Shown: positions 12,681 to 25,000 of the stretch, piece after piece | Position numbering within the stretch: the stretch's first letter is position 1 | Layout of the letters: the number at the start of each line of letters is the position of its first letter | From: Flaveria trinervia | Lineage: Eukaryota; Streptophyta; Magnoliopsida; Asterales; Asteraceae | Assembly (NCBI GenBank): GCA_025506515.1 | Contig: CM046454.1 | Location: 29,027,539-29,091,538 of the forward strand | Direction of reading: 5' to 3' | DNA length: 64,000 bases | Notes under the pieces: model-generated | What the model was told of the DNA's origin: nothing | The model's database searches: none | The model's input: only the letters and a program-made list of their open reading frames with translations | Made by a program: the position numbers and the translations under genes

Positions 12681-13739
12681 CTAGGATAGAAAACAAGAGT
12701 GAAGACAAACATTTGCTTCATGGGTTTGTCCTCTTGTCTTTACCCCTGAGATAACATCTCCAATGATGTTTGTGGTAGGGTGAGACTTATGGATCCTAAG
12801 CTGAGGGATCATAGCAAGTTGTTGAGAAAGATCTAAATTAGAGAAATTTAGATCTGGCATGGATGTTTCTCCCACCACATCAGCACACTTTTCAAGTGAA
12901 ACTTGATCCAAGCAGTGTGTGACATCATTGATGTTCTCATCAATGGTGTGGTTAGTAGCATCAAGAAATTCTTGGTCACTGTCACCACCACCATTGTTGT
13001 CTTTCATAGTTGAGGTGTTCTTATCTGGTTGTAGAGCCTCTGAGTTGGAATTTGAAGGCATACCCGATGTATCAGCTGAGTTTGTCATTGTTGTGCTGAT
13101 AGAAACCTCATTTGCAGAAGTAGTTCCAACTAGAGCTGAAGATGTATGACTTGAAGATCTTCCAAGCTCAAATCTTGGATCAGGGTCACCTGTTTTTTAA
13201 ATTTTCTACAGATCCTGAAACATACTCACAAGATTTGTTAAAATAGTTGGTAACTAAATCAAGATCAAATAACCAATCTGGACCAGAACCAGCAACACAG
13301 GGTGTGTGTTCATTGAAAGTCACATTGGCTGACTCCTCAACAATTCTAGTTCTGAGATTGTACACTCTATAAGCCTTAGCTTGGGAAGAGTATCCAATAA
13401 AGTGTCCATCATCTGATTTCTCAGCAAACTTGGCATTTGATCTTTGGTATTCAAGATGGTGCAAGGACATCCAAATGACCTGAGAAAACCAATAAAAGAT
13501 TTCCTCTTGTGCCAAAGTTCATAAGGAGTCTTGCCATGAGTCTTAACTACTAAAACTTTGTTCTGCACATAGCACGCAGTGTTGACTGCCTCTGCCCAGA
13601 AGGTGATGGGCAGTTTAGAGTTAGGCAGCATCGTTTTTGCAGCTTCAATCAGTGTCTTGTTTCTCCTCTCAGAAACACCATTTTGCTGAGGAGTCCTAGG
13701 AACACTGAATTGTCTTGTAATACCCTTTTCATCACAAAA
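12681..13739 (-). pseudogene. pol: Integrase C-terminal part and linker of element B (after element C break)
   Basis: This is the continuation of B integrase after the 31-kb interruption by C. Just left of the junction the minus strand encodes the block with the third catalytic acid (QQNGVSERRN, about 13655-13690). It is followed by LPITFWAEAVNTACYVQNK (13610-13560), the copia integrase C-terminal GKTPYELW block, a FIGYSSQAKAYRVYN block and a DWLFDLDLV block. The acidic linker before RT is at 13088-12681. Frames shift near 13440 and 13190. The partner half is 44687-45292. Confidence 0.9.
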
Positions 13740-13958
13740 TGACTAGGTTTGAGTAAGAGTGATATTCTTACTGAGAATCGAATATGATAATCAAGTCAAT
13801 GATTGAGTGGCGGAACAAACAATCAAAGAACATTCAAAGCAAGAAAATTACTCATAAATATTGTTTGTATTGATATATGAATATTGATAAGTTACAGAGA
13901 TAATTACAACAAAAATTCTCTATCTATCAGCCGTCACCTCAGTACGAGGTTAACTATT

Positions 13959-13967
13959 CTATTTATA
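13959..13967 (-). promoter_or_regulatory. TATA box in the LTR of element C
   Basis: The minus strand reads TATAAATAG, about 70 bp downstream (element sense) of the inverted-repeat array. This arrangement suggests a Pol II promoter with the array as upstream control region. The start site is not visible. Confidence 0.55.
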
Positions 13968-14039
13968 GGCATACAAGATGCCTTTAAAAAATGACTAAAC
14001 TACCCCTGACCTATTACATCAGAAACTAGTCTAAGTCTT

Positions 14040-14410
14040 GATCCACATCTCTGCTTGTTCATCCGCATTGACAAATGCGGATGAGATAATCTTGATCAGC
14101 ATTTCCACTTGATCATCCGCATTAGTATGTTGGTCATACGCATTGGTTAATGCAGATGAACAATACTTGTGCGCATTTGGTTGGTCATCCGCATTTGTCA
14201 ATGCGGATGAGCAAAGTCTTGTCCGCATCTTCTTTTGTTCTTCCGCATTAGTCAATGCGGAAGAGTAACTTGTTCTTCAGCATTAGTATTATGTCTTCCG
14301 CATTAGTCAATACGGAAGAGTAAACACTTGTCCGCATCAGAGTTATGTCTTCTGCATTAACTAATGCGGAAGATAACACTTGTTATTTTCCTTGCAGATC
14401 TTCATCCGCA
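14040..14410 (-). repeat. CCGCATTWGT/AATGCGGA inverted-repeat array in element C LTR
   Basis: At least five spaced palindromes pair a CCGCATT half-site with an AATGCGG half-site, with related single half-sites between them. The other LTR has the same array (44225-44600) with a few CpG transitions. A related array lies in C's pol-third ORF spacer (34960-35470). Confidence 0.85.
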
Positions 14411-14496
14411 TTTCATCATGGACTTGTGGGATTCCAGCTGAGCAATCATCAATTCACCCATTGAGTTGGCATGTATGATCCTTTCAGAGTGCAACA

Positions 14497-14511
14497 ATAC
14501 TCCCCCTAAGG
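14497..14511 (-). promoter_or_regulatory. Polypurine tract of element C
   Basis: The minus strand reads CCTTAGGGGGAGTAT directly before the LTR start TGTTGCAC. This matches the PPT position and the GGGGGAG core seen in B and G. Confidence 0.85.
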
Positions 14512-14531
14512 ATTATACAGCCTAGTTTTCC

Positions 14532-15455
14532 TTAATGTTGAGGAGGTGATTGATGTTGTGATGATTCAGCTGGGTCTTCTAGAGGTAGTATGAATGCAGC
14601 TTTAGTAGGATCCAGGATAGCCTTGATCATGTTTACAAAATTAGTTGCTTCTGACATCCTGTCTCTACTTAGCACATGTATCTTCATTCTGCTCATGTTA
14701 TAGATGGCTTCCATTGGTAACTTTTTCAATGAAATAGGTTCCCAGATGGAGATTGTAGAAAGACCATCTCTATGAATCAATAAACTCCCCCCTACATCCA
14801 CTTCAAGTTTAACAATATTTCCAAGTTGCAGTGGTGTTTTCTTCTTCTTTCTTTTGTCTCTTTTAGAATTTATTTGATCATAGGCTAGTTTCAACAACTT
14901 GATGCATTTCAGAAAGAAGTGCGTCTTGTTCACCTAATTTGTTGTTTAATTCCCTGAAGTGCCTGGTATAAATGTAGTGGATGTATGATTCATCAAGTAA
15001 TCTTACTTCATATCCACTGAATAGTCTTATTCAGCTCCTTCCTTTCCTCCCCACTTCTTTCAATCACCATCTCATAGGTTTTCTCATCATAGTACACGTT
15101 TGAGATGGGAGTGGAGGAATGAGTACCAGATACTACTTTCCTCTTCAATGATTTGGTTGGCTTTACCTTCAACTCAGAGAATACAATTTCCTCTGCTTGC
15201 ATCTTTTTCTTCTTATCCAGGGGATTGACAAAAGTTTTATCTTTTCTCAAGCAAATTGTCTTTAATGAATTGAAGTTGTTTGTTCTTTTAAACATCTAAG
15301 TATGTTCTCAATTCATATCCCCTGAACATAGCTGCATGATTGATCAGTTCAAGTTGAGCTAGCTCCTTCAAATCATGAATCTCAAGGGCATTACAAGAGC
15401 TGAGTACTCTGTAAAAAATTGTACTAGCCCTGAGATTCTCTTCACCATGAACATA
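14532..15455 (-). pseudogene. C-terminal part of the third ORF of element C (left of P)
   Basis: Continues the frame of 26685-26993 after element P. It holds the second half of an I-x-W-x-Y-D module (a EENLRASTIFYR block and a HDLKELAQLEL block, 15455-15310) and a basic Lys-rich stretch (15240-15130). A further module-like stretch follows (YYDEKTYEMVIERSGEE, about 15060-15100). The ORF ends with a Pro/Gln-rich tail at 14532, 20 bp from the PPT. Frames shift several times. Function unknown. Confidence 0.72.
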
Positions 15456-15460
15456 TTCCA

Positions 15461-16251
15461 TGTAAGGATTCCTGAAGTCTGATGCAACCCAAAACTGCCT
15501 AAGTGTTTCAGCAACATGCACTAAGTACTGAAGTGAAGAATGCTTCGGAAGAATTACACAAAGCATTAGAAAATACTCTAAGTGTAATATCTTCCGAAGC
15601 CAAGACCAATATCTTCCGAAGCCTAACATGAAGTCTTCCGAAGCTTGAAGAGACAAAGTCTTCCGAAGCTTCAACCTATGAAGACAGTTTCTTCCGAAGA
15701 CTTTTAGTACACATGCTTTATCTGATGTACTGTTCCATAAAGCACCTTTTCCGCTGCGTCTCTGATAAGTCACCAACTTACAAGAGTTGGTGAAAAGGTC
15801 CATGCTTTTGGTAACTGTACATTGAGGTCTTGTGTCTGAAACTTTCTACTTTATGTACTTTATCCTTTTTGTAATGTATAAGGATGTGAGCTATGGCATG
15901 TCATAGTCACAAGGTCAAAAGGCAGATATGCCTTTTGATCCTACAATTGATTTTGTTAGTGTCTAGTCAATTGTATCCAGCTGGCTCTCATAGTATAGCC
16001 GGCTGTAGGTTGTAGTATAAGTATTCCAAGTTCTTGTATCTTTCGATAATGCTTTGTAACACTTGTAAAAGAACTTGAGAAAGCAATATACTGCTACCTT
16101 GAAAACTATACTCTCTTGTTCTGTCTCTTGCTTTACTTGTGTTCTCTGCATCACCTTTGGTTACCCAGTTCACTGTTTGATTAACGTTTAGTTAATCTCC
16201 TCATTGTGTTGTTGTGTTGTAATTGTGTTCAAGCCCTTGAACGATCCTGCA
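15461..16251 (+). repeat. 5' LTR of element P
   Basis: 791 bp, begins TGTAAGGATT and ends CGATCCTGCA. U3 has six intact CTTCSGAAG palindromes between 15540 and 15700. A possible TATA element (TAGTATAAGTA) lies at about 16013-16023, shortly after an inverted repeat (CAGCTGGCT ... AGCCGGCTG, 15978-16005). The only difference from the 3' LTR is one A. Confidence 0.97.
15540..15700 (+). repeat. CTTCSGAAG palindrome array in LTR of P
   Basis: Six copies of CTTCGGAAG or CTTCCGAAG lie about 20-50 bp apart, all with the central CpG intact. The 3' LTR holds the same six (25967-26130). Palindromes in the upstream region of Sirevirus LTRs are known from maize; this exact motif is read here directly. 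Confidence 0.9.
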
Positions 16252-16253
16252 AT

Positions 16254-16265
16254 TGGTATCAGAGC
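16254..16265 (+). promoter_or_regulatory. Primer binding site of element P
   Basis: TGGTATCAGAGC lies two bases after the 5' LTR end. It is complementary to the 3' end of plant initiator methionine tRNA, the usual primer for Ty1/copia minus-strand synthesis. Confidence 0.93.
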
Positions 16266-16336
16266 ATTCAGGCTCGTGATATAAGATCTAACCATCTTAA
16301 GATCCCTCACACACACAAAAACTAAACTTTTCTCAA

Positions 16337-19054
16337 ATGGCTTCCATCTCAAAGACTGATATGGAGACTGGAACCATGAACAAATCCCCATTGATCACTC
16401 TTGATGACTTCGACACCTGGTGCATGAGGATGGAAGGCTTCATCAGGTCTCTTGACTCAAGAATGTGGGAATCTGTTGAATATGGACCTTTCATACCTAG
16501 CACCCCCTCTGCTACCCGTGCTGGTATGATTCCTAAAGATGTGGCCAACTACTCAGATGAAGATAGGAAAAGAGTAGAGATTGACAGGAAGGCCATGACT
16601 GCTCTTCAGACTGCTATCCAAACTCTGTGTACAGAGGTTTTAAGAGTGCAAAACAGCTAAATAGCTGTGGGATGCACTGAAGCTGATGTATGAAGGCTCC
16701 TCTGAAGCCAAGGAGAACAAGAAAGATCTTCTGAAGCAGCAGTTTGAAAATTTCACACTTTAAACAGGTGAAACCATGACCCAACAATACTTCAGGTATG
16801 TTGCGATTGTGGATACCCTTGTGGATGGAGGAGTTCCTCTTGAGAACAGAGACATTGTAAGGAAGTTCATGTCCTCACTTCCTAGGCAATGGACACACTA
16901 TTGTGTGGTAATCAAGAGGACTGAGAACCTTAAACTCTTACTCTGACAGAGTTATATGGGATTCTCAGTGGATACCAGATGGAATGAACTTACAAGGTTC
17001 ATCTGGCAACTCTAACAATCAAATGGGTTCAGCCCTTCATGTGGTTGAAAGGGACAGCATAGAACCCCAACATCATCTCCTATGCTACCCTGACAACTCA
17101 CAAAAGGGTCCTTTCATCACCTTCCCGGAGACACCAAGGGAGAACTTTACTCAAGGAAGCCCATTCCAAGAGACAAGTTCTTCTCAAGCCTTTGTGTCTG
17201 CAGATGAAAGCTGTGGAAATTATCTCTTCACTCTTGAAGATCTAGACTGTATCCATCCAGATGACCTGGAATACATGGAGATAGTTCAGCAGATGGCTCT
17301 TCTCACTCACAGAGCCAAGAAGTTCTACAAGAGGACAGGAAGAAAATTTCCAAGCAATGCTACCAGTGGTAAGTTTGGCCTGGATAAAAGCAAAGTTAAG
17401 TGTTACAATTGTAACCTTATGGGTCACTTCGCCAGGGAGTGTAAGGCACCCAGAGCAAATGGGGGTCAAACACAACTCAGACCAAACTTCACCAACAATA
17501 CCCCTCAGGCTGAGAAGACAAAGCAACATGCTGCGGTTGCTGTTGAAAAGGGAGGATTTGACTGGAGTTTTCAGGTGGAGGATGCTTCTCCAAACCAAGC
17601 ATTGATGGCTGATCATGATGAAGCCAAGGTATTAGAACATCTTTGCTCCCCTGAATGCATTGCTAAAGTAAATAGATACAGGTCCTACAACCTAGAGATG
17701 AGATCTGATCTTGAGTCATTAAACATATTAAAATCTGACTTTAGAAAGTCTGAAAATGATTACAAGTTAAAGATAGAAGACTTGGAGAAAACTATTTCAG
17801 TACTAAAACACGAACATACAGATTTTAGAACTCAGATCCAAGATCTCATCACTAAGTTGACTAAGTGCCAGGCTGAGCTTGTGATCAGCAAAGCCCTGGC
17901 AGAGAAAAGTGTTCTTGAAGAAGAGACCTTCAAGAACATGATATCCTCATCCCTACACAATAGGTTTGTTATCAAAATAGACAGGGACTGGGATCAAATG
18001 AGATAGCTCCTCCACACACAATCTTGTCTGTAAGATCTCCTAGGTGTGGAACTTGTGAAGATGAGCTTCCTCTCATAGATCCAGTAAGTGAGGATGATGA
18101 AGAAGTGATAGTGAGGAATCCCTCTGAGAAGAGTGAAGAAGAGATTCCTCCAAGGGCCACTATCCTTCTGAGGAGAGAAATTAACTGTGATGACCAAGTC
18201 CAAGAGAAAGAACTTGATCAGGAAGAGCAAAAGGAAAGCAAAGAAGGCTCAAGAAATCAAGGCTACCTTTGATGCTAAGCAGAAACAAGTGTTCATCTCT
18301 GCAGGTTTCAAAGCAATAAGGACTGAAGACATCCACCAAAGCCTCTTATCTAAGAGTTCTGGTTCATGTTCAAATCATCTCAGTACAAAGAAGAAGACTG
18401 AGCTGCTGTGTACCACTGCTGCACAGCCTGGACCATCAAATTCCAAGAACAGTTCACAGCCCAAGGGAACTGTATCTGAATCTACCAAGATGAAGGTGAA
18501 AAAGGGATATGACCAAGGCCAGTCTTGCTCTCAAAAGGAGATTTCTTTGAAGAAGAAAATGTGTGTGTTATGTGTGAAGTACTTCTCATATTGCCAAGGA
18601 TTGTTCATACAATCCTAAAGTACTATCCACATGACCAATACAAAGACTTCAAAGAATCTCAAGAAGTCTCAAGCTTCGGAAGGAAAGTCTGTTTCCCTCG
18701 GAAGCTCCAAACCAAAGAAGAAGGTAAATGGAAAATCACCTTCGGAAGCAAAATTGGTCTCGGAAGAAAGGAGTTCTTCCGAAGTACTAAACTCTACTGC
18801 AGTGACTGTAGATTCTTCCGAAGTATCAGTCATTAAACTTGTGAAGCTCCAAAAGCTTCTAAGGTTTTGAAGGTCAAGTCCAAGACTCCAAAGGTGGTGT
18901 GGATGTCTAAGAAAGACCAAATGACTGAGGTTTCTCCATCAACAACAGCCGAAGATCCCCTCTGTACAACCATAGGATCTATTACTGTTGCATTACCTTC
19001 TATTACACTTACTGAACCCAAGACAAGTAAGGCTTGGGTTTCCAAATGTAACTA
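16337..19054 (+). pseudogene. gag: gag of element P
   Basis: It starts at the ATG at 16337 (MASISKTDMETG). A capsid-like copia gag domain (DTWCMRMEGFI... through FMSSLPRQWTHYCVV) spans 16337-16980 but is broken by a frameshift near 16620 and a stop near 16760. The longest open part is 16984-18006, with the CCHC zinc knuckle CYNCNLMGHFAREC at 17401-17442 and a long coiled coil (17680-17950). A Ser/Lys/Glu-rich tail follows (18024-19054) and contains six in-gene CTTCSGAAG-type sites. The protein would bind and package element RNA. It cannot be made full length as the sequence stands. Confidence 0.9.
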
Positions 19055-19066
19055 ATCATTTTCTTT

Positions 19067-19260
19067 GTGCAGGAACAGCTCAAGACAAACAAGAATGTCT
19101 GGATAATTGACAGTGGCTGTTCCAGGCACATGACAGGCGATAGGTCTTACTTCATAATTTTGAGAGAATTGATGGAGGACCAGTTGCTTTTGGAGGAAAT
19201 GAAGGTGGTTACATTTATGGAAGGGGCAAGGTCACAAATGGTAAGCTCAGCATTGAGAAG
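19067..19260 (+). pseudogene. pol: Truncated aspartic protease of element P
   Basis: The copia protease start is intact (NVWIIDSGCSRHMTGDRS, with the D-S-G catalytic triad at about 19106-19114). A frameshift follows, and the sequence stops at a KLSIEK block where the integrase deletion begins. At 19260/19261 it jumps directly to the region just after the integrase. Confidence 0.88.
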
Positions 19261-19756
19261 GATCTGCAGAAAATTAAATACAGGTGATCCTGATCCAAGA
19301 TTTGAGCTTGGAAGACCTTCAGCTCCAGTTGGAACTACTTCAGCAAATGAGGTTTCTATCAGCACAACCATGACAAATCCAGCTGATACATCTGCATGCC
19401 TTCAAATTCCAGTTCAGAGGCCTCTCAACCAGATAAAGACATCTCAATTGCAGAAGATAACAATGGTGATGGTGAAAGTAATCAAGAATCTCTTGATGCT
19501 AATAACTATACCATAGATGATAACATCAATGATGTCACACACTCATTGGATCAAGTTAATCTTGATAAGTGTGATAGTGGAGGATCAATCTTCAAGACCA
19601 GATCTAAATTTCTCAAATTTGGATCTATCTCAGCAACTTGCTGTGATCCCTCAGCTAAGGATCCACAAGTCTCATCCTACTACAAACATCATTGGAGATG
19701 TTATCTCCGGGGTAAAGACAAGAGGGCAAACCCATGAAGCAAATGTTTGTCTTCAC
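19261..19756 (+). pseudogene. Post-integrase linker of element P
   Basis: Matches the linker of B (13210-12700) and A (49540-49090). It is acidic and Ser/Asp-rich (DPDPRFELGRPS, SLDQVNLDK, LDLSQQLAVIPQLRIHKSH) and joins integrase to RT. Frames shift at about 19390 and 19520. By comparison with B, roughly 1.2 kb covering the protease end, the HHCC region and the DDE core is missing before it. Confidence 0.82.
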
Positions 19757-21301
19757 TCTTGTTTTCTATCCCAGTTAGAGCCAAAGAAAGTTGAGGAAGC
19801 TCTAAAGGATGGAAGTTGGGTTGAAGCTATGCAACAAGAGTTGCTTCAATTCAAAAGACAGAAAGTTTGGAACCTTTGTCCTCTTCCTCATGGGAAGACT
19901 ACCATTGGAACCAAATGGGTTTTTAGGAATAAAAAGGATGATAGAGAATCATTATCAAGAACAAGGCTAGACTAGTTGTTCAAGGATACACACAAGAAGA
20001 AGGGATTGACTACACTGATGTCTTTGCTCCTGTAGCTAGACTAGAAGCTGTTAGGATATTCCTGGCATTTGCTGCATCCAAGAACTTCAAGGTCTACCAA
20101 CTTGATGTAAAGTGTGCCTTCTTATATGGAGTGATTGATGAGGAGGTTTATGTCAAACAACCACCTGGTTTTGTAGATCCTGATCATCCTGATTATGTCT
20201 GCAAGCTTGACAAAGCTCTGTATGGGCTGCATCAGGCACCCAGGAAGTGGTATGAGACACTGTCTGAGTATCTCTGTAAGCATGATTACAGGAGAGGTAC
20301 TATAGATGGTACTCTCTTCATCAAAAGACAGGAAAAGACATTCTGCTAGTTCAAGTATATGTGGATGACATCATCTTTGGCTCAACCAATTCAAGGCTCT
20401 GCAAGGACTTTGAAAAGCTGATGAAAGATAGATTTGAAATGAGTTCAATGGGAGAACTTAATTTCTTTCTAGGAATTCAAGTGAAGCAGGTTGAAGATGG
20501 CATTTTCATAAGTCAGTCAAAGTATGTTCAAGATATACTCAAGAGGTTCAACATGACTGATTGTAAAACTGCTAAGACACCCATAGCCAGAAACCACTCC
20601 CTTGGTCCAGATCTTGAGGGGGAGTGTGTAGATGAGCACTTATACAGGGCTATGATTGGGTCTCTTATGTATCTTACAGCTAGCAGGCCTGATATCATGT
20701 TTGCTACATGTATTTGTGCAAGATATCAAGCTAATCCTAAGATGTCTCACTTAATCACTGTGAAAAGGATTTTAAGATACCTCAAAGGTGCCTCAACACT
20801 TGGTTTATGGTATCCAAAGAATTCTAATTTCAATCTGTATGCCTATACAGACAGTGATTATGGTGGTTGCAACATGACTGCAAAGTCTACATCTGGGGGA
20901 TGTCAATTTCTTGGTGGAAGGGTTGTCTCATGGCAATGCAAGAAACAACCTGTGTGTCTGCATCAACTGCTGAGGCTGAATACATTGCTGCTGCAAGCTG
21001 CTGTGCTCAAGTGCTTTGGATTCAAAATCAGATGCTAGACTATGGATTTAACTTCAAAGAGACTCCTATCCACATAGACAACAACAGTGCTATCTCTATC
21101 ACTGAGAATCCTGTGCAGCACTCAAGGACCAAACACATCAACATCAGGTATCATTTAATAAGAGATAACTATGAAAAGGGGTTAATTAAACTAGTCAAAG
21201 TTCACACAGATGAACAATATGCTGATCTGTTCACAAAAGCTTTTGATGAACAGAGATTTAAATATCTGATATCAGCTATTGGGATGATTAACTTTGAGTA
21301 G
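19757..21301 (+). pseudogene. pol: Reverse transcriptase-RNase H of element P
   Basis: RT begins with the KKVEEALKDGSWVEAM block (19787). It carries ARLVVQGYTQEEGIDYTDVF, CAFLYGVIDEEVYVKQPPGF (20131), YGLHQAPRKWY and the catalytic YVDD (about 20356-20370). RNase H has TASRPDIMF, STSGGCQFLGGRVVSW (about 20890) and ends with DLFTKAFDEQRF at 21301. Frameshifts near 19950, 20340 and 20955 divide it into four frames, although all core motifs are present. It is the best preserved pol part among the A/B/P copies. Confidence 0.93.
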
Positions 21302-22035
21302 ATTTTTTTTTTAAAAAAAAAAAAAACTAATTCTAATTATTTCTTCTTAAAATATGTGTGTCCTAAGTTGTCTAGTTCATCACTTTCATAAGCTCATGTT
21401 TTCTTTGAATGAAAAACTCTTTTTTTGAAGACTTTCCTTGAATTCTTGAAAATTTTCTGACACTTCGGAAGATAACATTTTACCTTCGGAAGAAAAATAT
21501 GTCTTCAAAATAATGACTGTCTAAGAAATTTTACCTTCGGAAGAAGTCAACTTTTATCTTCCGAAGCTTAAAATTCTCAACTTAGACACTTATTCATTTT
21601 TAAGGACTTTTTCCTTCCGAAGCAAAAATTACTTTCGGAAGCTTTGTTCATTCTTATACAAAGCATCCAAAGTTTATTTCTCTTCCGAAGCATAAATCTT
21701 TAAGACTCTCAGGAAAATTCTTCCGAAGTCATTTTAGCTTCGGAAGCTTTTTCAATCAAACATCCGACGACAAATTACTTTCGGAAGCCTTTCGAATTCC
21801 AAGAAACTACTTTTTGAGCAAAAAGGTAAACTACTTTTTCAGAGGTGGGACCGACATACGGATTTCAAAGTTTATCCTCTTTCATTAAACTTTATCTGAA
21901 ATCCTTCTCTCTCATATAAACCCAACGGTTTCCCCCCTCTTCTATCATCTGCTTTTCTTCCATACCTAAAACCCAAAGCTTTCTCTCTGAAATTTACTTC
22001 CCATTCTTTTCTCTTCATCTCTGAGCTACCTCACA
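21302..22035 (+). repeat. Pol-third ORF spacer of element P with CTTCSGAAG array
   Basis: The 730-bp spacer starts with a T-run/A-run inverted repeat (21304-21327). It then carries about ten CTTCGGAAG/CTTCCGAAG or TTTCGGAAG sites (21455-21800, for example near 21464, 21485, 21536, 21559, 21613, 21683, 21719, 21739). The last 200 bp (21840-22035) are pyrimidine-rich and lead into the ATG at 22036. No ORF is evident. Confidence 0.85.
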
Positions 22036-25000
22036 ATGGCTGACCTTACACACAGAAATGATCCTCACTTTGCCATGCAGCTACACAGACAACACAATCA
22101 GGTTGCTCTGTTATGCTCTGACAAAGATCCTCATTTCTCAGAGGTTTGCCGTTTCTTGTCTTTGTCTCACTACTTCACCTCCCTAACCATTGATCCTCCT
22201 CTATATGAGGATCATTTGCTTGAATTCTGGAAGACCTGCCAAGAGGTCATTATGGATGGGGAGAAGGCACTGTCTGCCACAGTGCAGGGGAGAACAATTT
22301 TCATCACTCCGGCCATCATCAACCGACATCTTCAGCTGGATGATGAAGCAGGTGAAGTGTTCTTTCCAAAAGAAGCGGTTAATCATTCCTTCGAGCAGAT
22401 GGGCTATGAAGGAGATTTCTCTGTAAAGACCTTCAGAAAGGGAAGGTCTCATCCCAGTGGAAATACCTGCTCCATGTGGTTATCCACAGCTTATCAAACA
22501 AGCATGGTGGATGGGACCAGATTCCTGAGGATCTCTCCTTTATAGTTCATGGGATGGTTCAGGGGGTCAAGTTCAGGTATTCACAATTTGTTTATACTAA
22601 TTAATTGCAAACTTAGACTCCTTAGAATATTACATGTTTCCTAGATATGTTCAACACATTCTTAACTGTGAACTGGGCTCACAGTTGAGGGAAAGGCAAT
22701 ATTCTTAAACTGGGACAGATGAAGCCCGGCATCTTTAAAATTATGAAGAAGCCAACTGTAGGCTTCTCAGGGGTAGAAACAGCCCTAGTCCCAAAAATGT
22801 TAGAGCTCATTGCTCAAGGTGACAACATAGCAGTCCAAGCTAGTGTTGAACCCACACCTACTGCTCTCCTACCCTCTTCACAACCTCCAATATTCTTCAC
22901 CTACAAAAGAAAATCCCAACGAACCCCTGCTCAGGCTATTGAGTCTGTGCAGGCCCCAAAATACTCAACCTTACAGGAAGAAGTGGACTCCAGAGCTCCC
23001 ACTTCTCCTGAGGAGCAAACCACTCCATTACTTACCTATCAGGGCTGAGGTTCCTCAAGCTCAACCTGATGAGCTCATTAGCCCAACAACTGTAAGCCTT
23101 CACTCTGAGTCTCAACACTCAAGTGAACAACCTTCAGGGGACAGCTACCATCCCCAGCCTTTGGATCTAAACCAACCAATTCCCAACCTATCCTTTTACA
23201 CTGATGAAGACTTAGGATTCAGTGAGTACCATGAGTCTCTCTTCTCCTCCCCTACTCAAGAGAGATGAGTACCTCTGACTCTCCTCAGTCTATCCCTCAT
23301 CAGTCACCTATTACTGAGGTGGACACATCTGAACCTGTTCAGGATGTCCATATGGAAGAGGCTCTCACTTTTGAAAGTGATTACATCATTAAGACCTCAA
23401 CCATGGCAACTCAGCCATTGGCATCTTAACTGAGGTTGCCAATGAGCAGAGGAAAACCAGCAGCCAAGAAACTCAAGCTGGTGGTGAGAGAAGGGACTTT
23501 GGTCCAATCCTCTCATCCCCCAGTGATTCTTCTGATGAAGAGAGGGGAATTTGAGACTAAAGGTACAAAAATTGTCACAAACATGCACCTATCTAGTCTC
23601 TAAGGTTAGTCACTTGGAATCTCAGGTGACTACCCTGCAAAACAGGGTCAATGATCAGCAACTCCAGATTTCATATCTGCAGGAAAAACTAGCTGGGAGA
23701 CCTTTAGGAGAGCTCAACCAGGAACACAAGACCTGTGGAAGTGATTGATTTATCCTCCAGCTCACCTATGCAAGTGGGTGATGCTACCAAAAAGGGGGAG
23801 AATGTTATCACAACCACAGAACCTGGGAGTTCTTCAAAGAGAATGGACATAGAGGACTCACCATCCTCACTTGCTGTTGTGCATTCTCAGCAACTTCCTC
23901 AAGTTCACATTAATGTGGACTCTATAGACTCCCTCATCAGGAGTCTCTTTGAGGAAGGTATACCAAGGCTGTCTCATCTCCACCACATGGAACTGGCAAC
24001 TACATCATCAGATGGAGGTATGATGATGACAGAAGAGCCTCATACTTCACAGAGTTCAAGGTCAACAAGAAGTCTTTCAGTTCCAAAGCCTGAGCTTCTA
24101 TGAAGGACTGGATTTAGTCAACATGCCACTTGTCAATCCAAGCAAATCTAGACAGCTGACAGGCTGGCTCAAAGAATCCAAGACAGGATCCTTGCAGAGT
24201 TCTCTCTAAGAAGGAGACTTAGGCAATCAGGCAATGTCATCGGTCAACTGGATGTTGAGGTGGACCCTAAGATTAGCTTCATAGGGGAAACCTTGGCTGA
24301 AGGCCCAGTGGCAGAACCTGAGACCCTTGTCTCACCATCAACAACTGCTGCAGAGGTCCAAACTCCATCTGAGACACCTGCTGGTGAAGGTGTTTCTCAG
24401 CCTCTCTCTGGCCAGAGCATGGAAGCTACACCAAGCAATGAAGGCCAAGCCTCAATCCACCCTGAGTCACAAAGGTCTGTTGGTGACAAAGGGAAAAGGA
24501 TAATGACTCCTGAGGAAATTGAGGAGGAAGAGAGAGAGAGAAAAAGGAGGCTAAGGGGAGAAAGTTCTTCTGGGTCATCAAAATTCATGCAAGCTGCAAT
24601 CAGGGCTGCCCCCAGACCAAATACTCAAAATGATGAACAAAGGGCAGTCAGGATTAATTATTTACAGACCAGGAACTATGATGTTGATGAAATCATCTCC
24701 CTCCCCTTAGAAGAGTTGAATGAACTGGCTGACATGGAGTGTCAAGAGAGATTAAGGAGAAAGAGGATGCAAGGTTACTTCTCCAATTCAAAGAGGAGAG
24801 GAGACAGAAAAGACTTCACAAGCATACTCCCACTCTCTCTCCAGTTCAAGAAAGTCCTGCACAGGAAGATGTGGCTCCACAAGAACCTCAGGTAGATAAA
24901 GAAGAGGATAGAATCAAATGATAAACTACCTGAGTGCCACAGGCTTCTATCAGGCAAATACACTTCTTCCCCTGTCCTATGACTTCATTGAGTTCGAGTA

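Larger units (their letters stand above)
13740..14496 (-). repeat. 3' LTR of element C
   Basis: 757 bp, plus-strand ends TGACTAGG and GTGCAACA, flanked on the left by the CAAAA duplication. In element sense it starts TGTTGCACTC beside the PPT. The half nearest the PPT (14040-14410) is an array of spaced inverted repeats of the type CCGCATTWGT...AATGCGGA. A TATAAATAG box lies downstream of the array at 13959-13967. Confidence 0.94.

Noticed and set aside
15540..15700. CTTCSGAAG as heat-shock elements
   Set aside because: Heat-shock elements need TTC and GAA separated by two bases; here TTC and GAA are one base apart (TTCCGAA) or overlap.
16254..16265. A tRNA gene fragment at TGGTATCAGAGC
   Set aside because: There is no tRNA body or cloverleaf; it is a primer binding site next to an LTR, repeated at 32455 and 48263.
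21304..21327. T-run/A-run as a transcription terminator
   Set aside because: It is a homopolymer pair in a spacer with no sign of Pol III transcription; length may also be an assembly artefact.
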